From Acidimicrobiales bacterium (GTDB lineage Bacteria; Actinomycetota; Acidimicrobiia; Acidimicrobiales; SZUA-35), in contig JANQPB010000042.1 of NCBI GenBank assembly GCA_028285495.1, forward strand, positions 248,001 through 312,000: a DNA stretch of 64,000 nt, written 5' to 3'. The notes under the pieces were generated by a model that was not told the DNA's origin, did no database searches, and saw only the letters and a program-made list of their open reading frames with translations. Position 1 is the first letter of the stretch; each line of letters opens with the position of its first letter. The translations under genes and the position numbers were made by a program. This document shows, in pieces, positions 30,285-38,714 of this stretch.

Positions 30285-32128
30285 TCTCCGACCTCTCCTC
30301 CGGACGCCTCTTCCCCCTCGACCCGCTCGAGCCAACCGGGCCGGACGGGGCGAGCGAGGGTCGGCGTCCGGCGGGCGGTCGCGCCGACGACCCGGAGCCG
30401 GAGCCCGGTTCCCGGGTCGTTCGGGTCCTGCCTGACGTCTCCGGACTCGACAAGGAGTTCGACTACCTGGTCCCGGCCCGCTTGGCCGACCGGGTCGATC
30501 TCGGGTCGATCGTTCGCGTCGACCTGCACGGGCGGCGGGTCGCGGCCTGGGTCGTGGCCGTCGACGTCGAACCGCCGACCGGTGTCCGTCTCCGCCCGAT
30601 CACGAAGGTGTCCTCGGTCGGTCCCCCGGCCGACGTGCTCGACCTGGCCAGATGGACGGCCGACCGTTGGGTCGGCCGGACCTCGGCCGTGCTGCGGACC
30701 GCCTCACCGGCCCGCCACGCTGCGAGCTGGCCCCCGGCCCGGCCCGCCCGCCGAGCTCCCGGGTCCGGCGACGACCTGGCCGACGGGGCCCTCGGCCGGG
30801 CGGGCACCACGGCGGTCCGGGTGGCCCCGACGGACGACCCGTTGCGCTGGGCCGCCGCGGCCGGCCGGCGGGGCGACGCCCTGGTCATCGTGCCGAACGT
30901 CGGGCGGGCCCGCTGGCTGGCCGGGCGCCTCGGCCGCGAGGGCCACCGGGTCCATCTGCAGCCGGGGGCCTGGGTCGGCGGTCCGAGCGGTGGCGTGGTC
31001 ATCGGCACCCGATCGGCCGTGTTCGCACCGACGGGTCCGCTTCGGGCCGTCGTGGTCCTCGACGAGCACGACGAGGCCCTCCAGGAGGAGCGGAACCCGA
31101 CGTGGCATGCCCGTGACGTCGCCGTCGAGCGAGCCAGGCGAGCCGGCGCCCCCTGCCTGCTGGTCAGCCCGTCGCCGTCGCTCGCCGCCCTGGCCGCCGC
31201 CGATCGGGTGCTCGCCGTGCCCCGCGGCGAGGAGCGGGCCGGCTGGCCGGCGGTCGAGCTGATCGACCGGCGCAGCGACGAGCCGGGCCGGTCCGGCCTG
31301 TTCTCGGACCGGGCCGCCGAGCTGTTGCGCTCGGCCGAGCAGCCGGTTGCCATCCTCAACCGGAAGGGCCGGGCGGCGATGCTGGCCTGCGCCTCCTGCG
31401 GCGAGCTGGTGCGGACCGAGGACGGGGCTCACCTGATGGTCGAGCGGGACGGGGAGCTCGTCGCCCCGGCGACCGGCGAGGCCAGGCCGCTGATCTGTGC
31501 CGTCTGCACCGGCACGTCGCTCAAGCGGCTCCGGCTCGGCGTCACCCGGGCCACCGAGGAGCTGGCGGCCCTCATCGGCCGGCCGGTGGTCGAGCTGTCG
31601 TCGGACCGGTCGGATATCCGGCCCGGATCGGTCGTCCTCGGAACCGAAGCGGCGCTGCACGCCGATCTCGAGGCCGACGTGGTCGTCTTCCTCGACGTCG
31701 ACCAGGAGCTGCTCGCCCCCCGCTACCGGGCGGCCGAGCAGGCGATGACGCTGCTGGTCCGGGCCGCCCGGCTGGTCGGAGGCCGCCGGGCGGGGGCCAG
31801 GCTGGCCGTGCAGACCCGGACCCCCGATCACCGGGTGCTCCAGGCCGCACTGGCCGCCGACCCCGGGCGCCTCGTCGACGAGGAGCGGGCGCTTCGGGCC
31901 GGCCTCGGCTTCCCTCCGTCCGGCGCCATCGCCGAGGTCGGGGGAGCGGGCGCGGCCGAGCTCCTGGCGCCGTTGTCCGGGCGGGCCGAGGTTGCCGTGC
32001 TCGGCCCCCGAGCCGACGGCCGGTACCTCGTGCGGGCCGACGATCCCGAGCGCCTGGCCGCCGCGTTGGTCGCCCTGCCACGACCGAAGGAGCGGGTGCG
32101 GGTCGCCGTCGACCCACCCCGGGCCTGA
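30284..32128 (+). CDS. priA: Primosomal protein N' (PriA), helicase motifs degenerate; start not canonical
   Basis: A replication-restart protein of about 614 residues if read from ATC at 30284. The 3'-DNA-binding domain starts VVRVLPDVSGLDKEFDYLVP, encoded upstream of the first TTG (30482), so that TTG cannot be the true start; the 200 bp before it contain no ATG or GTG. The ATPase region has no Walker A: the expected GxTGSGKT segment reads TTAVRVAPTDDPLRW. Walker B is DEHDEAL. Only four zinc-type cysteines remain (CASCG, CAVC) instead of eight. Actinobacterial PriA is known to lack helicase motifs, so it probably acts as a DNA-structure adaptor. Position after metK and before def/fmt is conserved. 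Confidence 0.8.
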   Translation: MSDLSSGRLFPLDPLEPTGPDGASEGRRPAGGRADDPEPEPGSRVVRVLPDVSGLDKEFDYLVPARLADRVDLGSIVRVDLHGRRVAAWVVAVDVEPPTGVRLRPITKVSSVGPPADVLDLARWTADRWVGRTSAVLRTASPARHAASWPPARPARRAPGSGDDLADGALGRAGTTAVRVAPTDDPLRWAAAAGRRGDALVIVPNVGRARWLAGRLGREGHRVHLQPGAWVGGPSGGVVIGTRSAVFAPTGPLRAVVVLDEHDEALQEERNPTWHARDVAVERARRAGAPCLLVSPSPSLAALAAADRVLAVPRGEERAGWPAVELIDRRSDEPGRSGLFSDRAAELLRSAEQPVAILNRKGRAAMLACASCGELVRTEDGAHLMVERDGELVAPATGEARPLICAVCTGTSLKRLRLGVTRATEELAALIGRPVVELSSDRSDIRPGSVVLGTEAALHADLEADVVVFLDVDQELLAPRYRAAEQAMTLLVRAARLVGGRRAGARLAVQTRTPDHRVLQAALAADPGRLVDEERALRAGLGFPPSGAIAEVGGAGAAELLAPLSGRAEVAVLGPRADGRYLVRADDPERLAAALVALPRPKERVRVAVDPPRA

Positions 32129-32325
32129 GTGTCCCGGTCCGGAGGACCGGGACCCCGAGTTCGCCCCGCGGGCGAACGTCGTCGGCTGTGTCGGTTGGTT
32201 CTGGAGGTCGGTGGGGTCGTTGTCGTGAGTGTCCCGGTCCGGAGGGCCGGGACCCCGAGTTCGCCCTGCGGGCGAACGTCGTCGGCTGTGTCGGTTGGTT
32301 CCGGAGGTCGGTGGGGTCGTTGTCC
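32126..32325 (+). repeat. Tandem 100-bp duplication with dyad repeat copies 2 and 3
   Basis: Two copies of a 100-bp unit (32126-32225, 32226-32325) differ at three positions. Each begins TGAGTGTCCCGG. Hairpin A: GTCCCGGTCC (32131-32140) with GGACCGGGAC (32144-32153); in the second copy the right arm is GGGCCGGGAC (32244-32253), a change that turns a U-A into a U-G pair in plus-strand RNA. Hairpin B: GTTCGCCC with GGGCGAAC (32159-32166/32170-32177 and 32259-32266/32270-32277); loop bases differ, stems do not. The first TGA is the priA stop. The block fills the convergent gap between priA and a methyltransferase. Confidence 0.85.
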
Positions 32326-32329
32326 TGGG

Positions 32330-32872
32330 TCAGCCGGTGCTGGCCGCCTGGCGGGTGGCCTCGTAGAGGGCGGCGGTGGCGGCCTGGGCCACGTTGAGCG
32401 AACCGACCTTGCCGAGCTGGGGGAGGTAGCCGACGCGGTCGACCGCAGCCAGCGTGTCGCGGTGCACGCCCCGTTCCTCGTGGCCGACCACCAGGCACAC
32501 GGCTGGCCCGAGCGGGATCTCGAACAGGGGGACGGCGGCCTCGGCCAGCTCGACCGCGACGGTGGTGAACCCGGCGGCCCTGGCCGACTCGACGGCGCCG
32601 GCCCCGCCGACCGAGTCGTCGACCGCCTCGACCGGGACCAGCCGCTCGCTCCCGAGCGCCGTCTTGGCCACCTTGGCGTGGGCGACCCCGGGGGTCGGGG
32701 GCACCAGCCACACCCGCTCGGCCCGGTAGGCGGCGGCCGACCGCAGGATCGAGCCGAGGTTGTACGGGTTCTGCACGCCGTCGAGGACCAGCGCCAGCCG
32801 CAGGTCGACCCGGCGGCGCCAGTCCCGGTGCAGGCGCTTGAGGTCGGTCGGGCCGAGCGGGCGGCCGCTCAT
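32330..32872 (-). CDS. SPOUT (TrmH/SpoU) family RNA 2'-O-methyltransferase
   Basis: A 180-residue SAM-dependent methyltransferase with the trefoil-knot fold. The three SpoU motifs are present: NPYNLGSILRSA (motif 1, Asn and Arg), VVGHEERGVHRDT (motif 2), LPQLGKVGSLNVAQAATAALYE in two pieces (motif 3, Ser-Leu-Asn-Val). No extra N-terminal substrate-binding domain, so it resembles compact TrmH-like tRNA or rRNA methylases; the exact nucleotide cannot be assigned. Its ATG overlaps the stop of the upstream minus-strand methyltransferase, so the pair is co-translated. Confidence 0.88.
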   Translation of the reverse strand: MSGRPLGPTDLKRLHRDWRRRVDLRLALVLDGVQNPYNLGSILRSAAAYRAERVWLVPPTPGVAHAKVAKTALGSERLVPVEAVDDSVGGAGAVESARAAGFTTVAVELAEAAVPLFEIPLGPAVCLVVGHEERGVHRDTLAAVDRVGYLPQLGKVGSLNVAQAATAALYEATRQAASTG

Positions 32873-33531
32873 CGGTCAGCCGACCCGTCGGCGGTCTGGC
32901 CTGCGGCCTCGACGTCGAGCAGCCGGTAGCCGGCCCGAGACGCCCGCCGGCCCGTCGGCCAGCCCTGCTCGGTCAGCCACCGCTGCAGGCTGTCGGCCCC
33001 GAGGTGCTTCTGGACGACGAGATGGCCGGAGCCGCCGGGCCCGAGGCGCCCGAGCCAGCCGGACAGCAGCGATCGCAGGGCCGGCTTGCCGATCCGGATC
33101 GGCGGGTTCGACCAGATCCGGTCGACCACCAGGTCACCGGGGACGGCGTCAGGAGCGACGACCTCGACGTTGGCCAGCCCGAGCGCGTCGGCGTTCTCCC
33201 GGCAAAGCGCTCGGGCCCGCTCGTTGATCTCGACCGCCCACACCGTGGCCGCCGGGTTGCGACGGGCGATGGCGATGGCGATCGGCCCGTAGCCGGCGCC
33301 GAGGTCGACGAGGTGACGATCGCCGTCGATCGGTGGCGGCCCGTCCAGCAGCAACAGCTTGGTCCCGGTGTCGACCCGCCCCCGGGCGAAGACGCCACGG
33401 TCGGTGATCAGCCCGACGTCGAGGTCGGGCAGCGACAGCCGAGCCACGACCCGGGCCGAGGCGGTGGCGGGCTGGGGCGCGAAGTACTGGCTCGGCTCGG
33501 CTCGATCCGGTCGGTCTGGGGCGTCGGTCAT
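32869..33531 (-). CDS. Class I SAM methyltransferase (RsmC/MTS small-domain type)
   Basis: A 220-residue Rossmann-fold methyltransferase. SAM motif I is HLVDLGAGYGPIAIAIA, motif II WAVEINERARALC, and the catalytic motif IV is NPPIRIG, the form used for exocyclic-amine methylation of RNA bases (RsmC/RlmG-like) or proteins. The preceding DVGLITDRGVFARGRVDTGTKLLL matches the MTS family lead-in. ATG at 33531 is preferred; a frame to 33615 would run into the def promoter. Transcribed divergently from def. Confidence 0.83.
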   Translation of the reverse strand: MTDAPDRPDRAEPSQYFAPQPATASARVVARLSLPDLDVGLITDRGVFARGRVDTGTKLLLLDGPPPIDGDRHLVDLGAGYGPIAIAIARRNPAATVWAVEINERARALCRENADALGLANVEVVAPDAVPGDLVVDRIWSNPPIRIGKPALRSLLSGWLGRLGPGGSGHLVVQKHLGADSLQRWLTEQGWPTGRRASRAGYRLLDVEAAGQTADGSADR

Positions 33532-33606
33532 CTCGGTCGGGTGCTCGCTGGCGCTCGGGAGGGTGGAGCCGGCCGCCCCGGTGACGTGGCAGAACGGGTC
33601 GGCCGG

Positions 33607-33612
33607 TAGCCT
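33607..33612 (+). promoter_or_regulatory. -10-like TAGCCT box, leaderless def
   Basis: TAGCCT ends 7 nt before the def ATG, in the divergent gap to the RsmC-like gene. CAAGGG between box and ATG is too close to serve as a Shine-Dalgarno. Confidence 0.45.
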
Positions 33613-33619
33613 CAAGGGT

Positions 33620-34165
33620 ATGGCTTCGCCCTATCAGGTCCGCGTGTTCGGAGATCCCGTCCTCCGCAAGGTGGCGAAGGAGATCGAGGATGTCGACGGC
33701 AAGCTCGTGAAGCTGGTCGACGACATGCTCGACACGATGTACGCCGAGCCCGGGATCGGGCTGGCGGCGCCCCAGGTCGGCGTCGGCCGCCGCCTGTTCG
33801 TCTACGACGTCGGCGAAGGCCCGGAGGCGATCGTCAACCCGGTGATCTCGGAGGCCAGGGGTGAGTGGGTCTACGAGGAGGGCTGCCTGTCGGTCCCCGG
33901 CCTGTACTGGGAGATCGTCCGGCCGAAGGAGATCCACCTGACGGGCCATGACCTCGACGGCAACGAGGTCTCGATCGAGGCCGACGAGCTGCTGGCCCGG
34001 CTGTTCCAGCACGAGCTCGACCACCTCGACGGTGTCATGCTGATCGACCACCTCGACGACGACACCCGCAAGGCGGCGATGCGGACCCTGCGGGCGACCT
34101 TCATCGACGGGGCCGAGGCCGGCGGCCAGGCGTCGTCCGGGTCCAAGAAGCTCACCCTTCCCTGA
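33620..34165 (+). CDS. def: Peptide deformylase
   Basis: A 181-residue metalloenzyme removing the N-formyl group from new proteins. All three motifs are present: GIGLAAPQVG, EEGCLSVPG (metal Cys), and QHELDHLDG (HExxH metal His and catalytic Glu). Start at 33620 gives the family N-terminus YQVRVFGDPVLRKVA. Immediately followed by fmt, the enzyme that adds the formyl group, 22 bp later. Confidence 0.96.
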   Translation: MASPYQVRVFGDPVLRKVAKEIEDVDGKLVKLVDDMLDTMYAEPGIGLAAPQVGVGRRLFVYDVGEGPEAIVNPVISEARGEWVYEEGCLSVPGLYWEIVRPKEIHLTGHDLDGNEVSIEADELLARLFQHELDHLDGVMLIDHLDDDTRKAAMRTLRATFIDGAEAGGQASSGSKKLTLP

Positions 34166-34187
34166 GCCGGTCCCCGGCCCGACCACC

Positions 34188-35099
34188 GTGACCGAGCCCG
34201 AGGTCGTCCTCGCCACGCCGCCCGAGACCATCGAGCGGATCGTGTTCCTCGGCACCCCGCCCGAGTCGGTCGTCGCACTGCTGGCCCTGGCCGAGGCGGG
34301 GTTCGACCTGGCCTCCGTCGTCACCCAGCCCGATCGCCGCCGTGGACGGGGTGGCGCGCTCGACCCGTCCCCGGTCAAGCGGGCGGCGGTCGATCTCGGC
34401 CTCGATCCGGACGCCGACGTCGTGCACGATCTCGATGGCGTGCTCGACCTCGGGGCCGATCTCGGGGTGGTCGTGGCCTACGGTCGGATCATCCCGACCC
34501 GGATCCTGCAGGCCCTGCCGATGGTCAACATCCACTTCTCGCTCCTGCCCCGGTGGCGGGGTGCGGCGCCGGTCGAGCGGGCCATCCTGGCCGGCGACAC
34601 CCGCACCGGCGTCTGCCTGATGGAGGTGGCCGCCGGCCTCGACACCGGCGGCGTCTACGCCAGGGCCGAGGTCGACATCGGCCCGGACGAGACCGCAGTC
34701 GAGCTCCGGGCCAGGCTGGCGGTGCTCGGGGCCGAGCTGCTGGTCGAGCACCTCCGGACCGGTCTGAAGCCGGCCGAGCCCCAGGTCGGCGAGGCCACCT
34801 ACGCGGCCAAGCTGGAGCGGGAGGAGTTCGAGCTCCACTTCGATCGCCCGGCCGTCGAGCTGCATCGCACGATCCGCCTCGGTCGGGCGTGGACCCGGTT
34901 CCGGGGCCGCCGGCTCGGCGTGCTGTCGGCCCGGCTGCTCCCGGGCTCGGGCCCGCCTGGTGCGCTGGACGGACCCGTGGTCTCGACCCCGGACGGGCGC
35001 CTCGAGCTGACCGAGGTCCGGCCGGAGGGCCGCCGGGCCCAGCCGGCCACCGACTGGCTCAACGGCGCCCGACCCGGCCCCGAGGACCACCTTGGCTGA
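34188..35099 (+). CDS. fmt: Methionyl-tRNA formyltransferase
   Basis: A 303-residue enzyme transferring formyl from 10-formyl-THF to initiator Met-tRNA. N-terminal catalytic domain IVFLGTPPESVVALLALAE; the signature NIHFSLLPRWRGAAPVERAI includes the catalytic His/Asn region; GVCLMEVAAGLDTGGVYA follows. The C-terminal OB-like domain starts near 205. GTG start. Its last 8 bp overlap rsmB. Confidence 0.95.
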   Translation: MTEPEVVLATPPETIERIVFLGTPPESVVALLALAEAGFDLASVVTQPDRRRGRGGALDPSPVKRAAVDLGLDPDADVVHDLDGVLDLGADLGVVVAYGRIIPTRILQALPMVNIHFSLLPRWRGAAPVERAILAGDTRTGVCLMEVAAGLDTGGVYARAEVDIGPDETAVELRARLAVLGAELLVEHLRTGLKPAEPQVGEATYAAKLEREEFELHFDRPAVELHRTIRLGRAWTRFRGRRLGVLSARLLPGSGPPGALDGPVVSTPDGRLELTEVRPEGRRAQPATDWLNGARPGPEDHLG

Positions 35100-36288
35100 T
35101 CGGCCGGTGGCGAAGCGGCGCCGGCCCCGCGGCGGCCCGAGCCGACGCCCGTCCGCCGGCGGCGCCGACCAGGAGGCTCCGGGCGTGGCCAGCCGGCGCC
35201 TGGCCATCGACGCCCTGGTCCGCATCGCCGCCGGCGGGGCCTATGCCAACCTCGTGCTGCCGCCCATGCTCGAGCGATCGACGCTCGGGGCCGACGACCG
35301 TCGTTTCGTCACCGAGCTGGTCTATGGCGCCACCAGGATGCAGCGGGCCTGTGACCACCTCGTCGACCGGTTCGTGCTCGGCGAGACCGACGACCGGGTC
35401 CGGGCCGCTCTGCGCATCGGGGCCTACCAGTTGGCGTTCCTCGAGACCCCGGCCCACGCCGCCGTGGCCGCCACCGTCGGCGCCGTCGGCGGCAAGGCCA
35501 AGGGCCTGGTCAACGCCGTGCTCCGGCGGGTGGCCGAGGCCCCGGTCGGGTATCCCGACCGGGCGACCGCGCTCAGCTACCCCGACTGGATCGAGGCCGC
35601 GCTGGTCGATGCCCTTGGCGACGACCGGGCCGCTGCGGCCATGGAGGCGATGAACCGGCCGGCGCCGACCACGGTCCGCGAGGACGGCTATGTCCAGGAC
35701 CGGGCCTCGCAGCTGGTGATCGATGCGGTCGAGGCCGGCCAGGGCGACCTGGTCGTCGACCTCTGTGCCGCCCCGGGGGGCAAGGCGACCGGGTTGGCCA
35801 CGACCGGGGCCACGGTGGTGGCCGGCGACCGTCGGGCGAGCCGGGTCGGCCTCGTCGTCGACAACGCTCGCCGCCTCGACGCCCCGCTCCTCACCGTCGT
35901 CGCCGACGGTCGGGCCGTTCCCCTGGCCGACGGGGTCGCCGACCGGGTGCTGGTCGACGCCCCCTGCTCGGGGCTCGGCAGCCTCCGGCGCCGCCCGGAC
36001 GCCCGGTGGCGGATCGAGCCCGAGGCGCCGCACCGCCTGGCCGAGCTGCAGGGCGAGCTGCTCGACTCGGCCGCTCGGCTGGTCCGACCCGGCGGGGTGG
36101 TGGTCTACAGCGTGTGCACGTTCGGGCCGGTCGAGGGACGTCGGGTGGTCGACGCCATCGTCGAGCGCCACGGGTTCGAGCGCCTGCCCGCCCCCGAGAC
36201 CCCGTGGGTCGAGGTCGACCGGATGGCCACCCTGCTGCCGGGCGAGACCGACGGCATGATGCTGGCCCGGCTCCGCCGACCCGGCTGA
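35092..36288 (+). CDS. rsmB: 16S rRNA m5C967 methyltransferase RsmB (Fmu/Sun)
   Basis: A 398-residue enzyme: basic tail (1-25), NusB-like RNA-binding domain (about 28-150), then the RsmF/RsmB methyltransferase domain. SAM site VDLCAAPGGKATGLA near residue 223; the two catalytic cysteines are in DAPCSGLGSLRRRPD and VVYSVCTFGPVEG. TTG start at 35092 (GTG at 35107 possible). The def-fmt-rsmB set is conserved. Confidence 0.93.
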   Translation: MADRPVAKRRRPRGGPSRRPSAGGADQEAPGVASRRLAIDALVRIAAGGAYANLVLPPMLERSTLGADDRRFVTELVYGATRMQRACDHLVDRFVLGETDDRVRAALRIGAYQLAFLETPAHAAVAATVGAVGGKAKGLVNAVLRRVAEAPVGYPDRATALSYPDWIEAALVDALGDDRAAAAMEAMNRPAPTTVREDGYVQDRASQLVIDAVEAGQGDLVVDLCAAPGGKATGLATTGATVVAGDRRASRVGLVVDNARRLDAPLLTVVADGRAVPLADGVADRVLVDAPCSGLGSLRRRPDARWRIEPEAPHRLAELQGELLDSAARLVRPGGVVVYSVCTFGPVEGRRVVDAIVERHGFERLPAPETPWVEVDRMATLLPGETDGMMLARLRRPG

Positions 36289-36336
36289 CCCTGCCACCGA
36301 GCCGGTCCGACCCGCCCATCGCCATCCGGGCGGCGG

Positions 36337-37569
36337 TCAGGGGTTCAGGCTGGCCTCGCCGCCGAGCGTCGGGTCGGTCAGGCGCACGAACAGCCCCGAG
36401 CGCACCTTCGGGACGAAGTAGGTCGACTTCGGCGGCATCGTCCCACCCCGGTCGGCCACGTGCAGCAGCACGTCGCCGGGGACCGGTCGCATCAGGAACG
36501 CCGCCTGGTCCGGGCCGAGGCGCAGATCGCCGACCGCCTCGAGATCGGCCGGCCCGGGCTGGTGCACGAGCCGATGATCGCCAACCGACTCGTCGATCCC
36601 GAACAGGGGATGCAGCACGTGCTGGGCCAGGCGGACCGGGTCGATGTCGAGCTCCCAGCCAGGCGGCGGCGGGATCTCGACGAGGTACCAACGGGTCTCG
36701 GAGCCACCGACGGCCAGGCCGACCCAACCATCGCCCCGGTCGACCACCTCGGCCGGCGTCGCCGGCTCGGTGGCGAAGCGGGCGCCGAGGTCGTCGAGCA
36801 GCCGCTCGGTGTCGATCGGGCCGACGATGCGGTGGAAGGCCAGGTTCCGGAGCTCGGTGAACGGGAAGAGCACCGAGAGCATCAGGTGGCCCGTCGTGCC
36901 GGTCAGCCGCTGATGGGCCGACGCCGCGGCGGCCCGATGATGACCGTCGATGAGGTAGAGGTGCTCGGGGGCCAGTGCGGCGCAGACCGCGTCGACGTCG
37001 CGGGGATCGGGCATCGCCCAGATGCTCTGGCGGAGGTCGTCGTCGACCAGGTCGATGAACGGCTCCGTCGTCGTCGTGATCCGCTCGATGATCGCCTCGA
37101 CCGCCGGCGACGACTGGAAGGCCATGGCGATCGGGCTCGATTGGGCCCCGACCTGGTCGAGGTGGCGGGCGAGCAGATCGGCCCGGGGCTGCTTGACCCG
37201 TTCGTGGATGCGGACCTGCCCGGCGTCGTAGGCGACGGAACCGACGCCGCAGACGAGGCCGGTCTGGCGGTGGCCCGGCTCCTCCAGCCGGTACAGGTAC
37301 AGGCCGGGGGGACGGGCCGGCTCGAACACGTCGTCGGCCAGCAGCGCCTCCAGGCTCGCCCGCGACAGGCGCATGGCCTCACCGGCCGGGTCGGCGGTCT
37401 GATGGTGGACGTCCTCGGGGGAGCGGGTGACCCCCAGATAGGAGCGGGGATGGTCGATCAGGTGCTGGCGGCGGGCGTCGGTCGAGAGCGCATCGTGGGG
37501 CGGTGACGGCACCTCGTGTGACCATTCCGGCCGCACGAAGCGGAGTGCCACCGGCTCGACCGCGACCAT
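36337..37569 (-). CDS. DUF1015 family protein at the end of the serine operon
   Basis: A 410-residue cytoplasmic protein of the DUF1015 family: N-terminal PHDALSTDARRQHLIDHPRS, central IDGHHRAAAASAHQR, and C-terminal MPPKSTYFVPKVRSGL. Genes of this family often sit next to serA/serC. The DGHHR motif resembles the nucleotide-phosphate motif of ParB/Srx-fold serine kinases; this is inference only. Its ATG is 2 bp after the serC stop, so it is the third gene of a serA-serC-DUF1015 operon. No phosphoserine phosphatase (SerB) is in the window. Confidence 0.85.
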   Translation of the reverse strand: MVAVEPVALRFVRPEWSHEVPSPPHDALSTDARRQHLIDHPRSYLGVTRSPEDVHHQTADPAGEAMRLSRASLEALLADDVFEPARPPGLYLYRLEEPGHRQTGLVCGVGSVAYDAGQVRIHERVKQPRADLLARHLDQVGAQSSPIAMAFQSSPAVEAIIERITTTTEPFIDLVDDDLRQSIWAMPDPRDVDAVCAALAPEHLYLIDGHHRAAAASAHQRLTGTTGHLMLSVLFPFTELRNLAFHRIVGPIDTERLLDDLGARFATEPATPAEVVDRGDGWVGLAVGGSETRWYLVEIPPPPGWELDIDPVRLAQHVLHPLFGIDESVGDHRLVHQPGPADLEAVGDLRLGPDQAAFLMRPVPGDVLLHVADRGGTMPPKSTYFVPKVRSGLFVRLTDPTLGGEASLNP

Positions 37570-37571
37570 CG

Positions 37572-38654
37572 TCAGCTGTTGGCGGCGGCGAACGAGGCCA
37601 TGTGCTCGACGAGCACCTGGACGGACTCGTCCGGCAGTGCGTTGTAGACGCTCGCCCGGATGCCACCGACCGAGCGATGCCCCTTCAGGTTCACGAGCCC
37701 GGCCTCACCCGCTTCGGCCAGGAACGCCGCCTCCAGGTCCTCGGTGGCCAGCCGGAACACGATGTTGGTGTGCGACCGATCGGCCACTGCGACCGGGTTG
37801 CGGTAGAAGCCCTCGCTGCCGTCGATCGCCCGGTAGATCATCGCCGACCGGTCGGCCGCCCGCTTCTCCATCGCCGGGACGCCGCCCTGGTCCTCGATCC
37901 ACGCCAGCACCTTGCCGGTGGCCCAGATGGCGAAGACCGGCGGGGTGTTGGCCAGGCTGTCGGCCCCGGCGTGGGTGGCGTACGACAGGTACGAGGGGAC
38001 GGTGTCGGGGATCTCGTCGAGCACCGATCGGCGGACGAACACCACCGCCAGGCCCGCAGGGCCGAGGTTCTTCTGCGCCCCGCCGTACACCACGTCGACA
38101 GCATCCCAGGGAATCGCCCGGGTGAGGTAGTCCGAGGACATGTCGATCACCTGGGGGACGTCGACGTCGTAGAACTCGGGGATGCGGATCCCGCCGATCG
38201 TCTCGTTCGAGGTGACGTGCAGGTAGCGGGCATCGCTCGGCAGGTCGAGCTGATCGGCGGTCGGCATGGCGGTGAACCCGCCGTCGGCCCCGTCCCAGGC
38301 CACCGCGGTCCGGCCGATCTTGGCCGCGTCGGCCAGCGCCTTCTTGCCCCAGCTCCCGCTCACCGAGTAGACGCCCGGACGGTCGTCGACCAGCAGGTTC
38401 ATCGCCACCATGGCGAACTGCAGGGTCGCCCCACCCTGCAGCAGGAGCACGTCGACGTCGTCGGGAACGTGGCAGAGCCGGCGGAGCCGGTCGAGCGTCT
38501 CGTGATGGACCCGGTCGTACACCGGGTCGCGGTGGCTCATCTCGATCAGCGACATGCCGGAGTCGCCGAAGTCGGGCAGCTCGGCCGCCAGCTCGTCGAG
38601 GACGGCGGTCGGGAGGATGCAGGGGCCGGAGCAGAAGTTGTGGGCACGTGCCAT
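37572..38654 (-). CDS. serC: Phosphoserine aminotransferase
   Basis: A 360-residue PLP enzyme converting 3-phosphohydroxypyruvate to phosphoserine. Start HNFCSGPCILPTAVLDE, then LLLQGGATLQFAMVAMNLL, and the PLP lysine in VVYGGAQKNLGPAG; C-terminal KGHRSVGGIRASVYNA. This is the classical SerC subfamily rather than the mycobacterial type. ATG with GAGGAAG upstream; 60 bp after serA on the minus strand. Confidence 0.95.
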   Translation of the reverse strand: MARAHNFCSGPCILPTAVLDELAAELPDFGDSGMSLIEMSHRDPVYDRVHHETLDRLRRLCHVPDDVDVLLLQGGATLQFAMVAMNLLVDDRPGVYSVSGSWGKKALADAAKIGRTAVAWDGADGGFTAMPTADQLDLPSDARYLHVTSNETIGGIRIPEFYDVDVPQVIDMSSDYLTRAIPWDAVDVVYGGAQKNLGPAGLAVVFVRRSVLDEIPDTVPSYLSYATHAGADSLANTPPVFAIWATGKVLAWIEDQGGVPAMEKRAADRSAMIYRAIDGSEGFYRNPVAVADRSHTNIVFRLATEDLEAAFLAEAGEAGLVNLKGHRSVGGIRASVYNALPDESVQVLVEHMASFAAANS

Positions 38655-38714
38655 CGGATCGTGGTCTTCCTCGTCTCGGTGCGTCGGTGCGTGGTCGGAT
38701 GTGGGATGGACGGG

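Noticed and set aside
32126..32325. CRISPR-like repeat array
   Set aside because: There are only two adjacent units with no spacers, and no cas genes. It is a tandem duplication of a hairpin element.
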